The translations under genes and the position numbers were made by a program. Below, piece after piece: positions 20,716 through 33,388 of a stretch of DNA of 64,000 bases; within the stretch, counting starts at the first letter, position 1, and each line of letters starts with the position of its first letter. The notes beneath the pieces are model-generated. The model worked only from the letters and a program-made list of their open reading frames with translations, had not been told where the DNA came from and made no database searches. The stretch covers positions 19,779 through 83,778 of the forward strand of contig JASIRB010003188.1 of assembly GCA_030323885.1 (NCBI GenBank), in the 5' to 3' direction. This stretch comes from Branchipolynoe longqiensis. Its lineage: Eukaryota; Annelida; Polychaeta; Phyllodocida; Polynoidae.

Positions 20716-23357
20716 CGACAATTCAACCAAAGCAAGACAAGTAGAGTATAAAGTGGCATTTATTCTTACTATTTTGTTGTTACATTTAAGCCATGAGATG
20801 TTTGATTTATTAAGATTTCGAGGATTTCAGGCACGTAGCCAAAATATAGCTCAAGTGCCTGGAAGCTGAGACTGGATGTTGTATGTTGACACAGCAGCAG
20901 AGGTCCAGTGACCATTGTCTTACGTCCTGCCTCGATGACCCTTGGAGGCAGAACTGTGGAGAGTTGAACGCATGGTGTGTAGCGTTATAGCACCGGGTGC
21001 TAAGTGGCCCGCCATGGACAGGGCTAGTCTTATGATTGAAAGCACCGAGTGCTAGGGGGCCTGCCACAGACAGGGCCAGTGTTATGATTGAAATTAATCC
21101 ACGAACATGTGAGTGGTAGCCACATGAGTCAAGAAGGCCGGCCGTCATGCCAATGTGGTGTCCCGGACACGTACTCGCCCCGACGCAGGTGCTGGACAGA
21201 AGGCGAACCAGAGTTCCTGGAATGCGATGTCTCTAGGAGACGATGAGTTGGATGGTGTCTTGGATGACGACATGGACATTGATGCCCAGATCCTCGCGCG
21301 ACCTGAGTGACCATGAAGGCCACCGGATGTCGTGAAATTGCTGTGAGTATCTTATTGTCCATGTACAGCCGGGAGGCCGGCAATGGGGTGTCGGAGGCAC
21401 TGGTGTGGTATTGTGGATAACCTGGGAAGAGAGGCAAAATAATGCAGTCGAATCCCAGGTTATAATATGTGGTTGTGTGTGACGGCGGTTAGTAGTTGAG
21501 CCCATACACCCCGCAACATATGGAACCACCCGACCTTCGGCGAGGTCCTCCGGTGATGCGATGATGCATGCTTTGAGTTAAAATCCTCGATGATATGTTA
21601 GAGGCCTATGGTTGTTGGAGGAGTGCCATATCAGCCCAGAACGTCCTCGTAGCCCACTTCTGGAAATAGGTCACAGTCACCATGCTTTTAGTTAAAACTC
21701 CTCGATGATATGTTAGAGTTAACGATGGTATTGTCACTGCGAACGAGGCTACCGTGCGTGCCCACCAGAAGACTACACCTCAGATGGCCCGAGCATGGCA
21801 CCAAGGGAGAGTACGTCTCACAGAGTCCCCCATGTGAAGCACCCCTAGTGTCAGAGCAGTGGCTAGGAACCTCGTCCATATGGGAGTACTGTTACTTGCA
21901 TACCAATGCGAGAATGCTCCGGTGATTAGGGTGGATTATATCCACAGGGGACAACAGCCGATTACACCGAACCACGAATGGCAGCATGTCGGGGCATCGG
22001 CCATCTTGGTGTGAGAGATCGAGCATGCTGTCATGGCCGCCCCCATGTGGCGTGACATCAGCAGTCCTTTTGAGTTAAAACTCCTGATGATATTTGGGGG
22101 AGTTATGCGCCTGTACATCCTCATGGCCTACCTCTGGAAGTAGGTCAGCATTCAGTGTGTTGGGAACGGGTAAGATTTACCCAGGTCGAAACCCCCCTGT
22201 TATAGGTATCAGCAACCAGTGTTATGGGTGTAATCGGCGATGTGAAGCCTGTGTGTCAAATGTCATAATGCGACCTTGTTGCCTATTTTGTCACTTGGTC
22301 ATATGTAGCTTGTATGAGTGGTATTGTAGTAGCTATGCTACCTGCCTTGAGTATAATGGCAATGTGAGCCTATCTGAAACATTGTCCGTTCCTGGAGGAG
22401 CACCAAGTTGTTCCAGAACATCCTCTTGTCCTACTTCTGGAGTAGGTCAGCAGTTAGCATGTTGGGAACGAATAAATTCGAACCCACCGTCAATGTGGGT
22501 GTAATCGGCGATGTTAATCCGTATGGCGAATGTCGTAACGCACACCTGGATGATGGTGATAAGGTACTTTGTATGAGTAGCATTTGTTCGTTTTACCACA
22601 CAAGCAGTTATGGACAGTGGTAGAAGAAAGTCACCCTGTTCTCAAGAAATATCAACATCGTCTGTATGGGTGTAATAACGAGTTGAGTGTATGGCAGTGT
22701 CATAGAACGAACGTAGCCATGGGTGTACCTTATTAATGAAGTCTTGATGCGTGTCACAGGTAAAATGGCGGCCCTCCCAGCAGAGGAAAACCGCCATCTC
22801 ATTCGTGAGACATCGAGCATGCTGTCATGGCCGCCTCCAGGTGGCGTGATGTCAGAGTCCTTTTCCACGTCGTAGTACAGGACAGCAGGCGTGGTCACAC
22901 GAAGTAGCAGCTTATGCTTTAGGAGTTTCAAGGGAACCACGTCCATGACAACCGGCGTCAACAAAGAAGCAGCAGTTAAACGAACCGACGTTGAATGGTA
23001 GTGTGTCGTACCAAAGACCTCCTCCAAGAGTCAGTGAGCAAGGTGTCATGGCCGCCTCCATGTGGCGTGATGTCACCAACTGTATTTGCGGCGCAGTAGA
23101 TTTTTGTCGTAGATTAATGATGCATAGCCACTGACTTCGACCCAATTTGTCACTTTCTTCTTGGGAACTAGGTCTTGTTATTCCTTATTCTTTTTCTCTC
23201 GATCTTTGACTCGTGTGTGCCTGTGTAGCGGCATCTTGTTGAAAACAAATCCAAAGGAGAGAACACATCCTGTCGATTGAAATGCTCTGGTCGAAGTGTC
23301 TATAATGAAACTGGGTCGCATCTCGCTATGCCAATTTACAGAAGATGGCGCCACAGT
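20716..23357. repeat. Degenerate repeat mosaic between two right-end copies
   Basis: Short blocks recur irregularly: gttaaaactcctcgatgata type (21577, 21691, 22071), tctggaagtaggtcagca type (21650, 22130, 22430), gggtgtaatcggcgatgt (22227, 22499), and gtcatggccgcctccatgtg type (22030, 22823, 23047). The last block is the reverse complement of copy B gag at 16641-16680 (ITPHGGGHD), so minus-strand gag-like pieces occur three times. I see no intact gene. It looks like the decayed body of related non-autonomous elements. Confidence 0.6.
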
Positions 23358-23475
23358 CGGAGCATTATTAGGAGTTTCAAGGGAAGAAAGACATTATAGA
23401 TGGCGCCAGTAGTCGCCTCCGTATTAATTATGTACTTTTTCTTGCGGGTTAAATTACCCATGTTGAAATCAACAT
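23358..23475 (-). repeat. Second copy of the DIRS-like right terminal repeat
   Basis: ggagcattattag, then an extra gagtttcaaggga, then agaaagacattatagatgg and cttgcgggttaaattaccc, ending in ATGTTGA-AA-TCAACAT (23460-23475). It aligns almost base by base with 20611-20715. It may be the true right end of a longer copy B or of a separate element. Confidence 0.8.
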
Positions 23476-23639
23476 CGACAATGAATGACATGGGTGTCCT
23501 GAAGTAATAGCACTAATGTCCGATAACGAGGCCGCCATTATAGCAGCGGGATAGACTACACAAGTCAGGCCTGCAGCGGTAATTGTACTAGCTGAGGTGC
23601 GGGCCTGGTGAGGGTTTGTCCATTGTCTGTGATCTGTGC

Positions 23640-25010
23640 ACATCCATGAGGGTAGCAGGTAGTTGGTGGCAGGTAGCGGGTAGCGGGTAGTAGCATCTAA
23701 TATTGGGTAATGGGCATTGGGTACCGGGTAGTTGGTAACGGGTAACGGGCATTGGATACCTGGTAGTTGGTAGAGGGTGTGGGTAGATGGTAGTGGGTAG
23801 AGGGTAGTGGGTAGAGGGTAGAGGGTAGTGGGTAGAGGGTAATGGGTATAGGGTAGAGGGTAATGAGTAGAGGATAGTGGGTAGTGGGTAGATGTAGTGG
23901 GTAGAGTGCATGGGTAGAGTGTAGTGGGTACATAACGTAGAGGGTAGAGGGTAGAGGGTAGTGGGTAGGTAGTGGGTAGAGGATAGTGGATAGAGGGTAG
24001 TGGATAGAAGGTAGTGGGTGGAGGGTAGTGGGTGGCGGGTAATGGGTAGAGGGTACTGGGTAGAAGACAGAGGCAGTGGTGTAGATGGTAGTGGGTAGAG
24101 GGTAGTGGGTGGAGGGTAGTGGGTAGAGGGTAGTGGGTAGAGGGTAGTGGATAGTGGGTAGAGGGCAGAGTGGAGTGAGTAGAGGGTAACGGGTAGAGAG
24201 TAGTGGGTAGAGGATAGTGGTGTACATGGTACTGGGTAGGGGTGTAGAGGGTAGATGGTAGGGGGTAATGGGTAGAGCGTAGTGGGTGGAGGGTAGAGGG
24301 TAGTGGGTAGATGGTAGTGGTATAAATGGTAGTGGGTAGTGGGTAGTTGATAGCAGGTAGAGGGTAGTGTGTAGAGGGTAGTGGATAGTTGGTAGAGTGT
24401 AGAGGGTAGAGGGTAGTGGTGTAGATGGTAGTGGGTAGAGGGTAGCAGTGTAGATGGTAGTGGATTGTGGGTAGAGGTTTGTGGGTAGAGGGTAGTGGTG
24501 TAGATGGTGGTTGGTAGAGGGTAGGGTGTAGAGGGTAGTGATTAGAGGGTATATTGTAGAGGTAGAGGGTAATGGGAAGAGGGTAGAGGGTAGTGGATAG
24601 CGGGTAGTGGGTAGAGGCTAGTGGGTAGAGGGTAGTGGGTAGAGATTAGTGGGTAGAGGCTAGAGGGTAGTTGTGTAGATTGTAGTGGGTAGAGCGTAGT
24701 GGGTAGAGGGTACTGGGTAGTGGGTAGTCAGTAGAGGGTAGTGGGTAGACGGTAGTGGGTAGCAGGTTGTGGCTAGAGGGTAGAATGTAGTGGGTAGAGG
24801 GGAGAGGGTAGTGGTGTAGATGGTAGTGGGTAGAGGTAGTAGGTAGTGTATAGAGGGTAGTGGGTAGAGGGTAGTGGGTAGAGGGTAGTGGGTAGAGGGT
24901 AGAGGATAATGGTGTAGATGGTAGTGGGTAGAGGGTAGTGGGTAGCGGGTAGTGTGTAGATGGTAGTGGGTAGAGGGTAGCAGGTAATGTGTAACGGGTA
25001 CTGGGTAAGG
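23640..25010. repeat. Minisatellite, (GGGTAGTGGGTAGA)n type
   Basis: About 1.37 kb of irregular 7-15 bp units built from gggtag, tgggta, agagggtag and gtgtagatggta. G-rich on the plus strand. Minus-strand ORFs through it are composition artefacts. Confidence 0.95.
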
Positions 25011-25450
25011 GGAAGGTACCTAGGAAGGTACAACAGAGTGTGTTTATAGTAGTAGGGGGGAGTTGGTGAGGGGGGAAGGTACATACGAAGGTATATCAGG
25101 GTGTGTTTATGGGGGGGATGGGGAGTTGGTGAGGAGGAAGGTACATAGGAAGGTACATCAGGGTGTATTTACGGGAGAGTAGGGGGAGTTGGTGAGCGGG
25201 AAGGTACATACGAAGGTATATCAGGGTGTGTTTATGGTGGGGTAGGGGGAGTTGGTGAGGTGTAAGGTACGTAGGAAGGTACATCATGGTGTGCTTACAG
25301 GGGGTAGGGGGAGTTGGTGAGTGGGAAGGTACATACAAAGGTATATCAGGGTGTGTTTATGGGGGTGGGAGTAGTAGGAATTGGTGAGGGGGGGAAGGTA
25401 CATATGAAGGTACATCAGGGTCTGTTTACGGGGGGTAGGGGGAGTTGGTG
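25011..25450. repeat. Minisatellite, about 62-bp unit, 7 copies
   Basis: Units contain ggaaggtacata.gaaggta, atcagggtgtgtttatgg and gggggagttggtgag; starts near 25013, 25075, 25137, 25199, 25261, 25322 and 25394. It adjoins the previous array directly. Confidence 0.9.
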
Positions 25451-25800
25451 GGGGGGAGGGGCGGGGGCCGCAGCATCAGCAAGTGTATGTGGGTGAGTGG
25501 GTGCTGTGTGTGGAGGTGACTGGGTGATGAGGAAGGTGGGTGAGTGGTTAATAGGGAAGGTGAGTGGTTGATGGGGGAGGTGAGTGGTTGATGTGGAAGA
25601 GGGTCCAAAGTGGCGGGTCTGGCGACTTCGAAACTGTTAGAGGCGGCGTCCGATGAGAAGAGAGGGGGGGGGGGGGTTGATGGCGGAGCAGGGGGTGGGG
25701 GTGAAGGGTGAGGGGTGGGGGTGAGGGGTGGCGGGTTGAAGGCAGATTAGAGATGGGGTTGGATTTGAGGGTGGTGGTTGTTAGGTTTGAGGGTGGAGGT
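25451..25800. repeat. G-rich low-complexity DNA
   Basis: Irregular ggtgag/gtggttgatggg units and a poly(G) run near 25664-25676. No gene. Confidence 0.7.
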
Positions 25801-25805
25801 TTTTG

Positions 25806-26120
25806 GAATGTTACGTCCTGTCAACATCTAAGGTCATATCGGGACGGGTACCGACTTGTGACAGTGCACAATCATAGCGACTTTATAGTGATGTGATGCT
25901 GGGAAATCAGGATACCAGGACCAGGACCCAGTATCCCACTAAGTCACGTTACCCTGACACTGAAATAACCAGTCCTTGCCTTATCCCATTAATGCCGAGC
26001 GCCAAGCCAGGAAGCAACAAGCATCGATTTTGTAAGTCATTGGTTTGACTCAACCGTGAATCGAACTCCCGATCTCCCGCGCGGGAGGTCTGCGCTCTAC
26101 CGATTCGGCTACCGCGTCCG
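25806..26120 (-). mobile_element. tRNA-derived SINE, family 1 (full length)
   Basis: Minus strand. Head at 26045-26120 (cggtagccgaatcggtagag; B box gggagttcgattcacgg type), body with ctggttatttcagtgtcagg-type sequence, and tail ending taggacgtaa-type near 25806. Every block of the family consensus is present. Confidence 0.88.
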
Positions 26121-26494
26121 GTGCTGATTTCAAGGCAGAGTAGAGATCGGGCTGGGAGGTCTGGGTGGGAGGTCTGGGTGGGTTTGGGGGTGGTGTGGGA
26201 GTGGGTTGGGGGTTTGCTGCAAGCGCTGATGAGAGCAGGATGAGCAGGGCACTGAACAGAGAGACCATAGAGCCCCCAGTGAGCAATTCCCTGAGTCCCT
26301 CTCGAACTGCTCGCAGTGCTGCCCTTTTTGGGCCGGGTTGTGGGTGGGTGGGGCTGGGTGGAGCTGGGTGGGTGGGGTTGGGGGATGGGTGGTGAGTGAG
26401 GTTGGCGCGGTTTGGCATAGGGCCGCGGCCTCAAAGTGCAGACCAAACTCACCCACAGAGGGAGCAATAGGGAAATCTGCCCTTCACCCAGCCT
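26121..26494. other. G-rich spacer
   Basis: ggtgggtttggggg/ggctgggtgg type low-complexity sequence with a short unique part (26210-26335). ORFs on both strands show no recognisable domain. Confidence 0.5.
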
Positions 26495-27560
26495 CCTCTC
26501 TCACACACCCACATCCACATCCACACCCACACATCCACACCCACATCAACATCCACACCCACACCCACACCCACACACTCACACATCAACACCCACATCC
26601 TCATCCACACATCAACAACCACATCAACATCCACACACCGACACCTACATCCACATCCACACGCACACCCACATCAACACCCACATCAACACCACACCCA
26701 CACCCACATCAACATGCACATGGACATCCACACCCACATGCAAACCCACATGCACACCCACATCAACACCCACACCTACACTCACACCCACATCAACACC
26801 CACACCCACACCCACACCAACATCAACACCCACATCGACATCCACACCCACATCGACATCCACACCTACACTCACACTGACATAGACACCCACACCGACA
26901 CCAACATCAACATCCACACCCACATCCACATCCACACTCACCCACATCCACATCCACACCCACATCAACACCCACACCCACATCCACACCCACATCCACA
27001 CCCACACCCACACCCACATCTGCACACACATCAACACCCACACCCTCACCCACATCAAGACACATCAACATCAACACCCACATCCACACTCATCAACACC
27101 CACACCCATTCAACATCCACACCCACATAAACACCCACTTCAACTCCCACACCCACATCCACACACATCAACACCCACAACCACATCAACACCCACATCC
27201 ATATCAAGAGCCACATCCACACACAGATCAACACCCACATCCACACACACACATCCACACACACATCAACACCCACACCAACACACACATTAACACCCAT
27301 ACCCACATTCACACACACACCTCAACCCCCACACCCATACTCACACCGACATCAACACCCACATGCACACACACATCCACACCCACACCACATCATCACC
27401 CAAATGCACACTCACCCCCACATGCACATACATCAACACCCACACCCAGATCAACACACATCAACACCCACACCCACATCAACAAACATCAACACCCACA
27501 CCCACATCCACACCCACATCAACATCCACACCCACAACCACATCCACACTCAAATCCCAT
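26495..27560. repeat. CA-rich tandem repeat, (CACCCACATCAA)n type
   Basis: About 1.07 kb of 6-bp-based units: cacccacatcaa, catccacacc, cacaccgaca. Three frames stay open (His/Thr/Pro repeats) because the units are multiples of three and lack stops. Confidence 0.95.
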
Positions 27561-28059
27561 GTGGTGGTGGTCGCTGCCGCCGTCGCCACCACCACAGCCC
27601 TCCCCATATCCCCCATAGATCAAACAGGTCTGTTTCCATGGCACCCACGGGTATTCCCTGTCACCCTTTACTATGAGCAGCTCGTCCGGGGGGGGGGGGG
27701 GGGGGGGGGGAGGGAGAATGTAAGGCGGTACAGCAGCGAACATCGAAGCGAACAGTGCCCAACTCACCGCAGTAGTGCATACTGCCTAAAACGAACCCTG
27801 CGCAATGTGTTTACTGTCAATCCTATCAAGAAGCTTGATACAAGATGGCATACAATGCCCAGATTACCTAGGAATACATCAAATCCCAATATGGCGTTGT
27901 TCTCTTGGTGAACCCATGTATTGGCCAATAATAATACTTAGAGTGCAACCTGAATGTAAATACAATCCCATTAGAATCAATTCAAACAGTATATAATAGG
28001 AGGAGGGCAACCATCTCTACCAGGAAACAACAACCCACTGGGAAGAAAGATTGTTCGTT
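27561..28059. other. Spacer with poly(G) run
   Basis: Includes an uninterrupted run of about 20 G near 27690-27710 and a CCG/CCA-rich stretch before it. Otherwise nothing recognisable. Confidence 0.5.
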
Positions 28060-28332
28060 TTGTTTGTTGTTGTTTTATATCCTAGCACCATCATCAGGTC
28101 ATATTAGGTAGTGTACCGACTTGTAACAATGCACACTCATGGTGACTTTATAGCGCTGCCCCCGTCGGAAATCAGGCTGCCAGCATCATGGCCTGATATC
28201 CCAGACAGTCACATTATTATGATACTGGGCTAACCAGTCCTTGTCCTATCGTATTAATGACTGGGATACAAACTCCCGACCTTCCTCACGGGAAGCATGC
28301 ACTCTATCGATTCGGCCACTGCGTCCGGTATG
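28060..28332 (-). mobile_element. tRNA-derived SINE, family 1
   Basis: Minus strand: tail atcctagcaccatcatcagg near 28078, body gtgtaccgacttgtaac and cctgatatcccagacagtca, head ending ttcggccactgcgtccggt near 28330. The middle is close to consensus. Confidence 0.85.
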
Positions 28333-29585
28333 GGGTTAAGCAAAAAGTAGTAAAATGTCGAATATATTTTTTTTAAAGAGAAAGCTAGACATTGTAGGTG
28401 CCGCCCACATATTACGTAACACTATTGTTGTCAATATTGGAACTTCCGCTTGTAACGCTCCATAGCGCTAGACCATGCATACCACATAACAGTTGGACCT
28501 ACCCCCCCCCCCCCCTCTAAAAGTTACATAATATTTGAATGGCCCCCACAGACGAGCAATAACCCAACCAGACGCACATCGATAAGTTAGACTTCACGAC
28601 AAGCAGAGAGGCTCCTCGACGAAGAGGCCATCTGACGGAAGTGTCAATAGCGCGGAGGTGAGCTAACAGCACAAGCAGACCACCCAACAGGCGTCACTGT
28701 CAGTTCAAACCCAGCTAGTTATACGAGCATTTCGCACCACATTGCTGCAGACTGGACCTAAAATTGATTTATGAGCAGATTGCAGGGAACTCCAACTGCA
28801 TTCTATCGCCGGAAATAGAATTAAACACAGCTGCACCCCATCTAAGTAAGCGCGTACAGCCATAGCTAGTGGAGGGAAAGGAGGGAAGTTTCCCCCCTCA
28901 CAACCCCCCACCAGTATGGAAATGACATCTTAGAATATCTAGATTAAACAGAATTCCTGGGTGGCGTTCCCAGAGACCCCCTATCCTTGCACCTTTGCCA
29001 CTCATCCGATCCAAAAGTGTATATCCCACCCCAAACAAAACTTCCTAGCTATGGCTATGAGCACGGTGCGCAGAACATGGGCATTGGGGCATACTATTAG
29101 CAACCAATCCCTAAAGTTTATTGCTGTTCAGCGATGAAAAGAAACCGTAATGCGACTTATTCGTTATGGACAGGGTAAATACACCATCACACACACACAA
29201 AGATCATAGGCTCAACTACATAGAATGTTGTGCACACAAATAAAGCAAGGATACTTACAAAACACTCCAACAAATACAATAATTGTTGTTTAACCACCTT
29301 ACAACCAACTAATGGACTTGAGCCTTCAAGAGCTATGTGAAAATATATGTTGATTTTGTCTTCTTACCACAGAAATACATTATTCACAGAAATACAGCTT
29401 TGAGAAGAAACAAAAATGACAACTGTATTGGTATTTGCTTCTCCCTAAACACGGAGAGAAAATATCAGTATTAAATCACATCGACTCAAATGGCTGAATT
29501 ATAGTTTCTAGCAGTCTTAAGACTGAGACTTATATATGGATCATGGGGGTGGTAACAATGGAAAACTCTGGGCCTAGAGCAGGAT
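28333..29585. other. No recognisable gene
   Basis: Mixed sequence with a poly(C) run (about 28500-28515). No motif-bearing ORF, and no repeat that I can tie to another part of the window. Confidence 0.5.
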
Positions 29586-29657
29586 TGTAGAGCAGGATTC
29601 AAACGCACACTGCATGCCACTCTGGGGCTTATGTGCCAACCATTACACCACCTAGGC
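29586..29657 (-). repeat. tRNA-like sequence (pseudo-tRNA or SINE head)
   Basis: On the minus strand, aggtggtgtaatggttggc looks like an A box and gtgcgtttgaatcctgc like a B box with T-loop, 40-50 nt apart. The acceptor ends do not pair convincingly. It differs from both SINE heads in the window. Confidence 0.4.
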
Positions 29658-30650
29658 TACCTGATGCAATCTCCCTATCCATGCCTACCTGTCTATGTAG
29701 GTACTTGCCTGAGAGGTCAGTGCAAACTACTACATGTGAATAATTAATACTGATATTGAATAAAACAATCAAAGCCCATGTGAATTGGGTGGTGATTACA
29801 AACAGTTTCATGCAATAATATGTAATTCATAATTACCCACACAGATTCACATTAGTTATTTATGTGCTCTATAATCTATTATGGGAATATAAACAAGGAC
29901 AGTACCATCTTCAGTTATATTTGTATTGTTATTTATGAACCACAGCTAGTGTATGCCAGTGATTAGTTCAAGGTTTGGCCACACTGGCACCACCTGTCAG
30001 GGGCTCTGACCACCTATAAGCCGGCTGTGTCTGGTCGTTATCACTTCCAGACCCACTCGGACGGTCAATTTTGTACATATTACATATTACATTTTTACAT
30101 ATTACATACATATGTGCATTTTGTCGGAGAATATTAGCTAGGGCTTGGTTCTTCACAATTTTCTATTTAGATGAGATGTATATATAGATATTGATAATAG
30201 CCTAATATCACCTATGGCAACCTCTAGCGCCCCCTGTCTCCAAACGCAGGAACGTGTCTGGCCACACTCAGTCACTCCGCCCGACATCTTTTTTGGAAGT
30301 CGACTGTCTAGGCCCTCAGAAATGCATTATTTAGGTGAATAAATTATATACAAATAAAATAAAATGCGCATATATTCACATAGGGTATAGGAGCAGGAGG
30401 CAGTGTACACTGTTATTAAGTTTTGGGTCCTACTAATCGTCGCAGACGTCCATGCACTTGGAGTCGATACATAACCATGTGAATGGGGGACGACGCTGGG
30501 CTTGTCATCTGACTGCGAGTGATTGTGTGAACACCCTATTTGAGACAGCTGTCTCCTTGGGCATATTCCCTGTACAGGCCAATCACACAAGACCGAGCCT
30601 TATCAACGTGAAGAAACCAACCCTTAAGCTGCATAGCAACATGCCTGTTG
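29658..30650. other. No recognisable gene
   Basis: AT-rich non-coding sequence with a short ttacatatta repeat (30070-30110). Nothing else stands out. Confidence 0.5.
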
Positions 30651-30654
30651 GTGT

Positions 30655-30862
30655 GACCAGACGTGGTGGCCGAATCGGTATCAGCGCAGGCTTCCCGTGC
30701 GGAAGGTCGGGAGTTTCAAACCCAGCCGAGTCAAACCATGACTTACGAAATTGATACTTGTTCCTACCTAGCCAGGCACTCAGCATTACTAGAATAGGAA
30801 TGGTTAGGTGTGTATAGGGATAGTGTGACTGAGTGGGAAATTGGGTCATGGTGTCAGCAGCC
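30655..30862 (+). mobile_element. SINE family 1, cut by MITE insertion
   Basis: Head (gtggccgaatcggtatcagc, gtcgggagtttcaaacccag) and body up to 'gtcatggtgtcagcagcctg' are present; then the sequence changes abruptly to ggggccatatgcatg, the end of the MITE family. The SINE tail is not found after the MITE cluster. Confidence 0.8.
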
Positions 30863-32256
30863 TGGGGCCATATGCATGAAGCGGTGTTTGTTTACCTCAC
30901 CTGGGCCCGTATGCATGGGTTGGTGTTAGCAGCATTTGGTGTTATAGCCTTACACCATTTAGCTATCACCGAGGTTGGGAACTATGTCAAGCGGTATGCA
31001 GGGGCTCGTAACACTTTCATTATAGCTAAACATGAATTTATTTATAGAATTGGGAAATCCCTCTGAGCCTGTTGCCGCCGGCGATTTGTTTTGGTTAGAT
31101 TCGACAGTATGAATATCGCCGCCGATGTAGCGGCGGCGTTAATATTGCTTCGAATTTATGGTTAATTTAATGAAATTTCACGATTTGAGTATGTAATTCT
31201 GTTAAATATGACAGCATTGAATAGATTTGGCCCTAATCGGTACCTAACACTGCCAGGCACCAGCCAGCGCTGCGGTGGGCGGCGGCGATTTTTGTTCATG
31301 TTCGACAGTAGGACCAGACGGGATGGCTGAATGAGTTAGAGCGTCCGTCTCCCATGCTGGTAGATCGTGGGGTCGTGGGTTCGAGTCCCGGTCGAGTCAA
31401 ACCAATGACTTTAAAATTGATACTTGTCGCTTCCTAGCCAGACGCTCGGCATTATTAGGATAGGGCAAGGACTGGTGTGCTCAGTGTCAGGATAATGTGA
31501 CTGAGTGGGATACAAGGTCATGGTGCCGGCAGCCTGGTTTCCCAGTGGGACAGCACTATAAAGTTGCCATGAGCACGCACTGTCACAAGTCGGTACCCGT
31601 CCTGATATGACCTTAGATGTTGCTAGGACGTAAAACAACAACAAACAAACAAACAAACAAACTGTTCGACAGTATGGATATCGACGTCGCTGCGGCGGCG
31701 ATTTGCTTAGTTTACATACGTCAATTCGACAATATTATATTGCCGCCAATGCAGTGGTGGCGTTAATGTCGCTTCGATTTTGTTGGTAATTTGACAAAAT
31801 TTCACTTTCTGATTATGTTATTCTGCTAAATATGATAGCTTTGAATAGATTTGGGCCTAATATATTGCTGCCAATGCGGTGGTGCCAGTATGGATATCGA
31901 CGTCGATGCGGCGGCAGCGATTTGTTTAGTTTACATTCGTCGATTCGACAATATGAATAACGCCGCCAATGCGGCCGCGGCGTTAATATAGCTTCTATTT
32001 TAGGGTTAATTTCATGAAATTTCACTTATTGCGTATGTAATTCTGTTAAATATGATGCATTGAATAGATTTGGGCCTACTCGGTACCTAACACCTCCAGT
32101 AAACCTGCTATGTATCTGGTTTAGCGTAACCTAGTTTAAGCTTGTGGTGTTAGGCCTATCACTGACTCTTGCATGCCACTTTTTGCCGCTAAACAGGGGA
32201 TTTCCCCCTAACACCGTTCTGGCTCGCTATCACCGACCCATGCATATGGGCCCTGG
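30863..32256. mobile_element. MITE family 1, nested copies (M1)
   Basis: A truncated end (ggggccatatgcatgaagcg, 30863-30900) is followed by a complete copy: ctgggcccgtatgcatgggt at 30901 and the inverted counterpart acccatgcatatgggccctgg-type end at 32236-32256. The interior carries family motifs (tttagctatcaccga, aatctattcaatgc type, gcggcgttaatat) and a SINE at 31311-31662. No coding capacity. Confidence 0.75.
31311..31662 (+). mobile_element. tRNA-derived SINE, family 1, with 12-bp target duplication
   Basis: Complete SINE: head (gggatggctgaatgagttag A box, gtgggttcgagtcccggtcg B box), body, and tail taggacgtaaaac followed by (caaa)n. It is flanked by TGTTCGACAGTA at 31299-31310 and 31663-31674, an exact 12-bp duplication that matches LINE-mediated insertion and defines both SINE ends. 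Confidence 0.95.
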
Positions 32257-32384
32257 TGTTAAAAGCTAACACCAGGGTAGCTATCACCAGGGTGGTGAAG
32301 TAGGTCAAGCTGTATGCACGGTCGCGAAAAGTGGTGAGGGTAGCTAACCTTGCGGTTATTTGTCGATTGGGGAATCCCCTCTAA

Positions 32385-32990
32385 CTGCTACCACCCAACC
32401 TATCGCCTACCACCAACCCACAACCCATCACCCACAAGCCAACATGACCCATCCTCCACCCACAACCCACCACCCACCACCCATAACCCACCACCCACAA
32501 CCCACCACCCACAACCCACCACCCACAACGCATCACCAACAACCCACCACCCACGACCTGCCACCCACGACCCCTAACCTATCGCCTACCACCCACCCAC
32601 AACCCATCACCCGCAACCCACCACCAGCCATCCGCCACCCACAACCCACCACCCACAATCTACCACCCACAACCCAACACCCACAACCCAACACCCATAA
32701 CCCACTACTCATGACCTGCCACCCTCAATCCCCCAACCTATTGCCTACCACCGACCCACAACTCACAACCTACCACCCGCAACCCACCACCATCCACCCG
32801 CCACCCACAACCCACCACCTGCCACGCATAACCTACGAAGCACAACCTGTAACCTACAATCTATACCCCAACCCATAACCCATCACTCAACCCTCACAAC
32901 CCGCAATTAGCTTACAACCCTCAATTAACTTACAACCCTCAATCCACCACCTGCAACCCACAATCCACAACTTTTAGCCCACAACCCATT
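32385..32990. repeat. CCACCCACAACC-type tandem repeat
   Basis: About 600 bp of irregular 7-14 bp units (ccacccacaac, ccatcacccac, cctaccacc). Pro/His/Thr ORFs through it are artefacts. Confidence 0.95.
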
Positions 32991-33388
32991 AATGCACCAA
33001 CCCACAGTTTACATGCTTCATTCCATCTAACATAGTGCTGACAGACTGTGTCTTATGCCCGGTACACACCTACCATATGCGATTCGCGCACTAAAACTGG
33101 ATGGCCGACGCAACGCGTCACGACTCGGTCCATCCCGTTTGCGACTTAAAACTGACGACAGGCGGTGCTCACATATACCAATCGGGTGTGCACACATATA
33201 CCGTCCGTTTTACGACTGCGTTCCACGAACCTGGTGTACTTAGCGCGAACTACACTCGCATCAGCGCCTCCTAGCAGTTGTTGATCGGCCGTTGGTCAGC
33301 AACACTAGATGGCGCCAAGTTGTTTTTTATCGCTGCGACTGGCGTCGGGGCCGCGGACCACGTTGAGCCGTTTAAACTGAGCAGCAAC

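Noticed and set aside
23588..24227. Minus-strand Tyr/Pro/Leu-rich ORFs (107 and 176 codons)
   Set aside because: Translation of the gggtagtgggtaga minisatellite.
26338..27911. ORFs of 120-182 codons rich in His/Thr/Pro or Val/Gly/Trp
   Set aside because: Direct translation of the CACCCACATCAA array; no domain, all frames similar.
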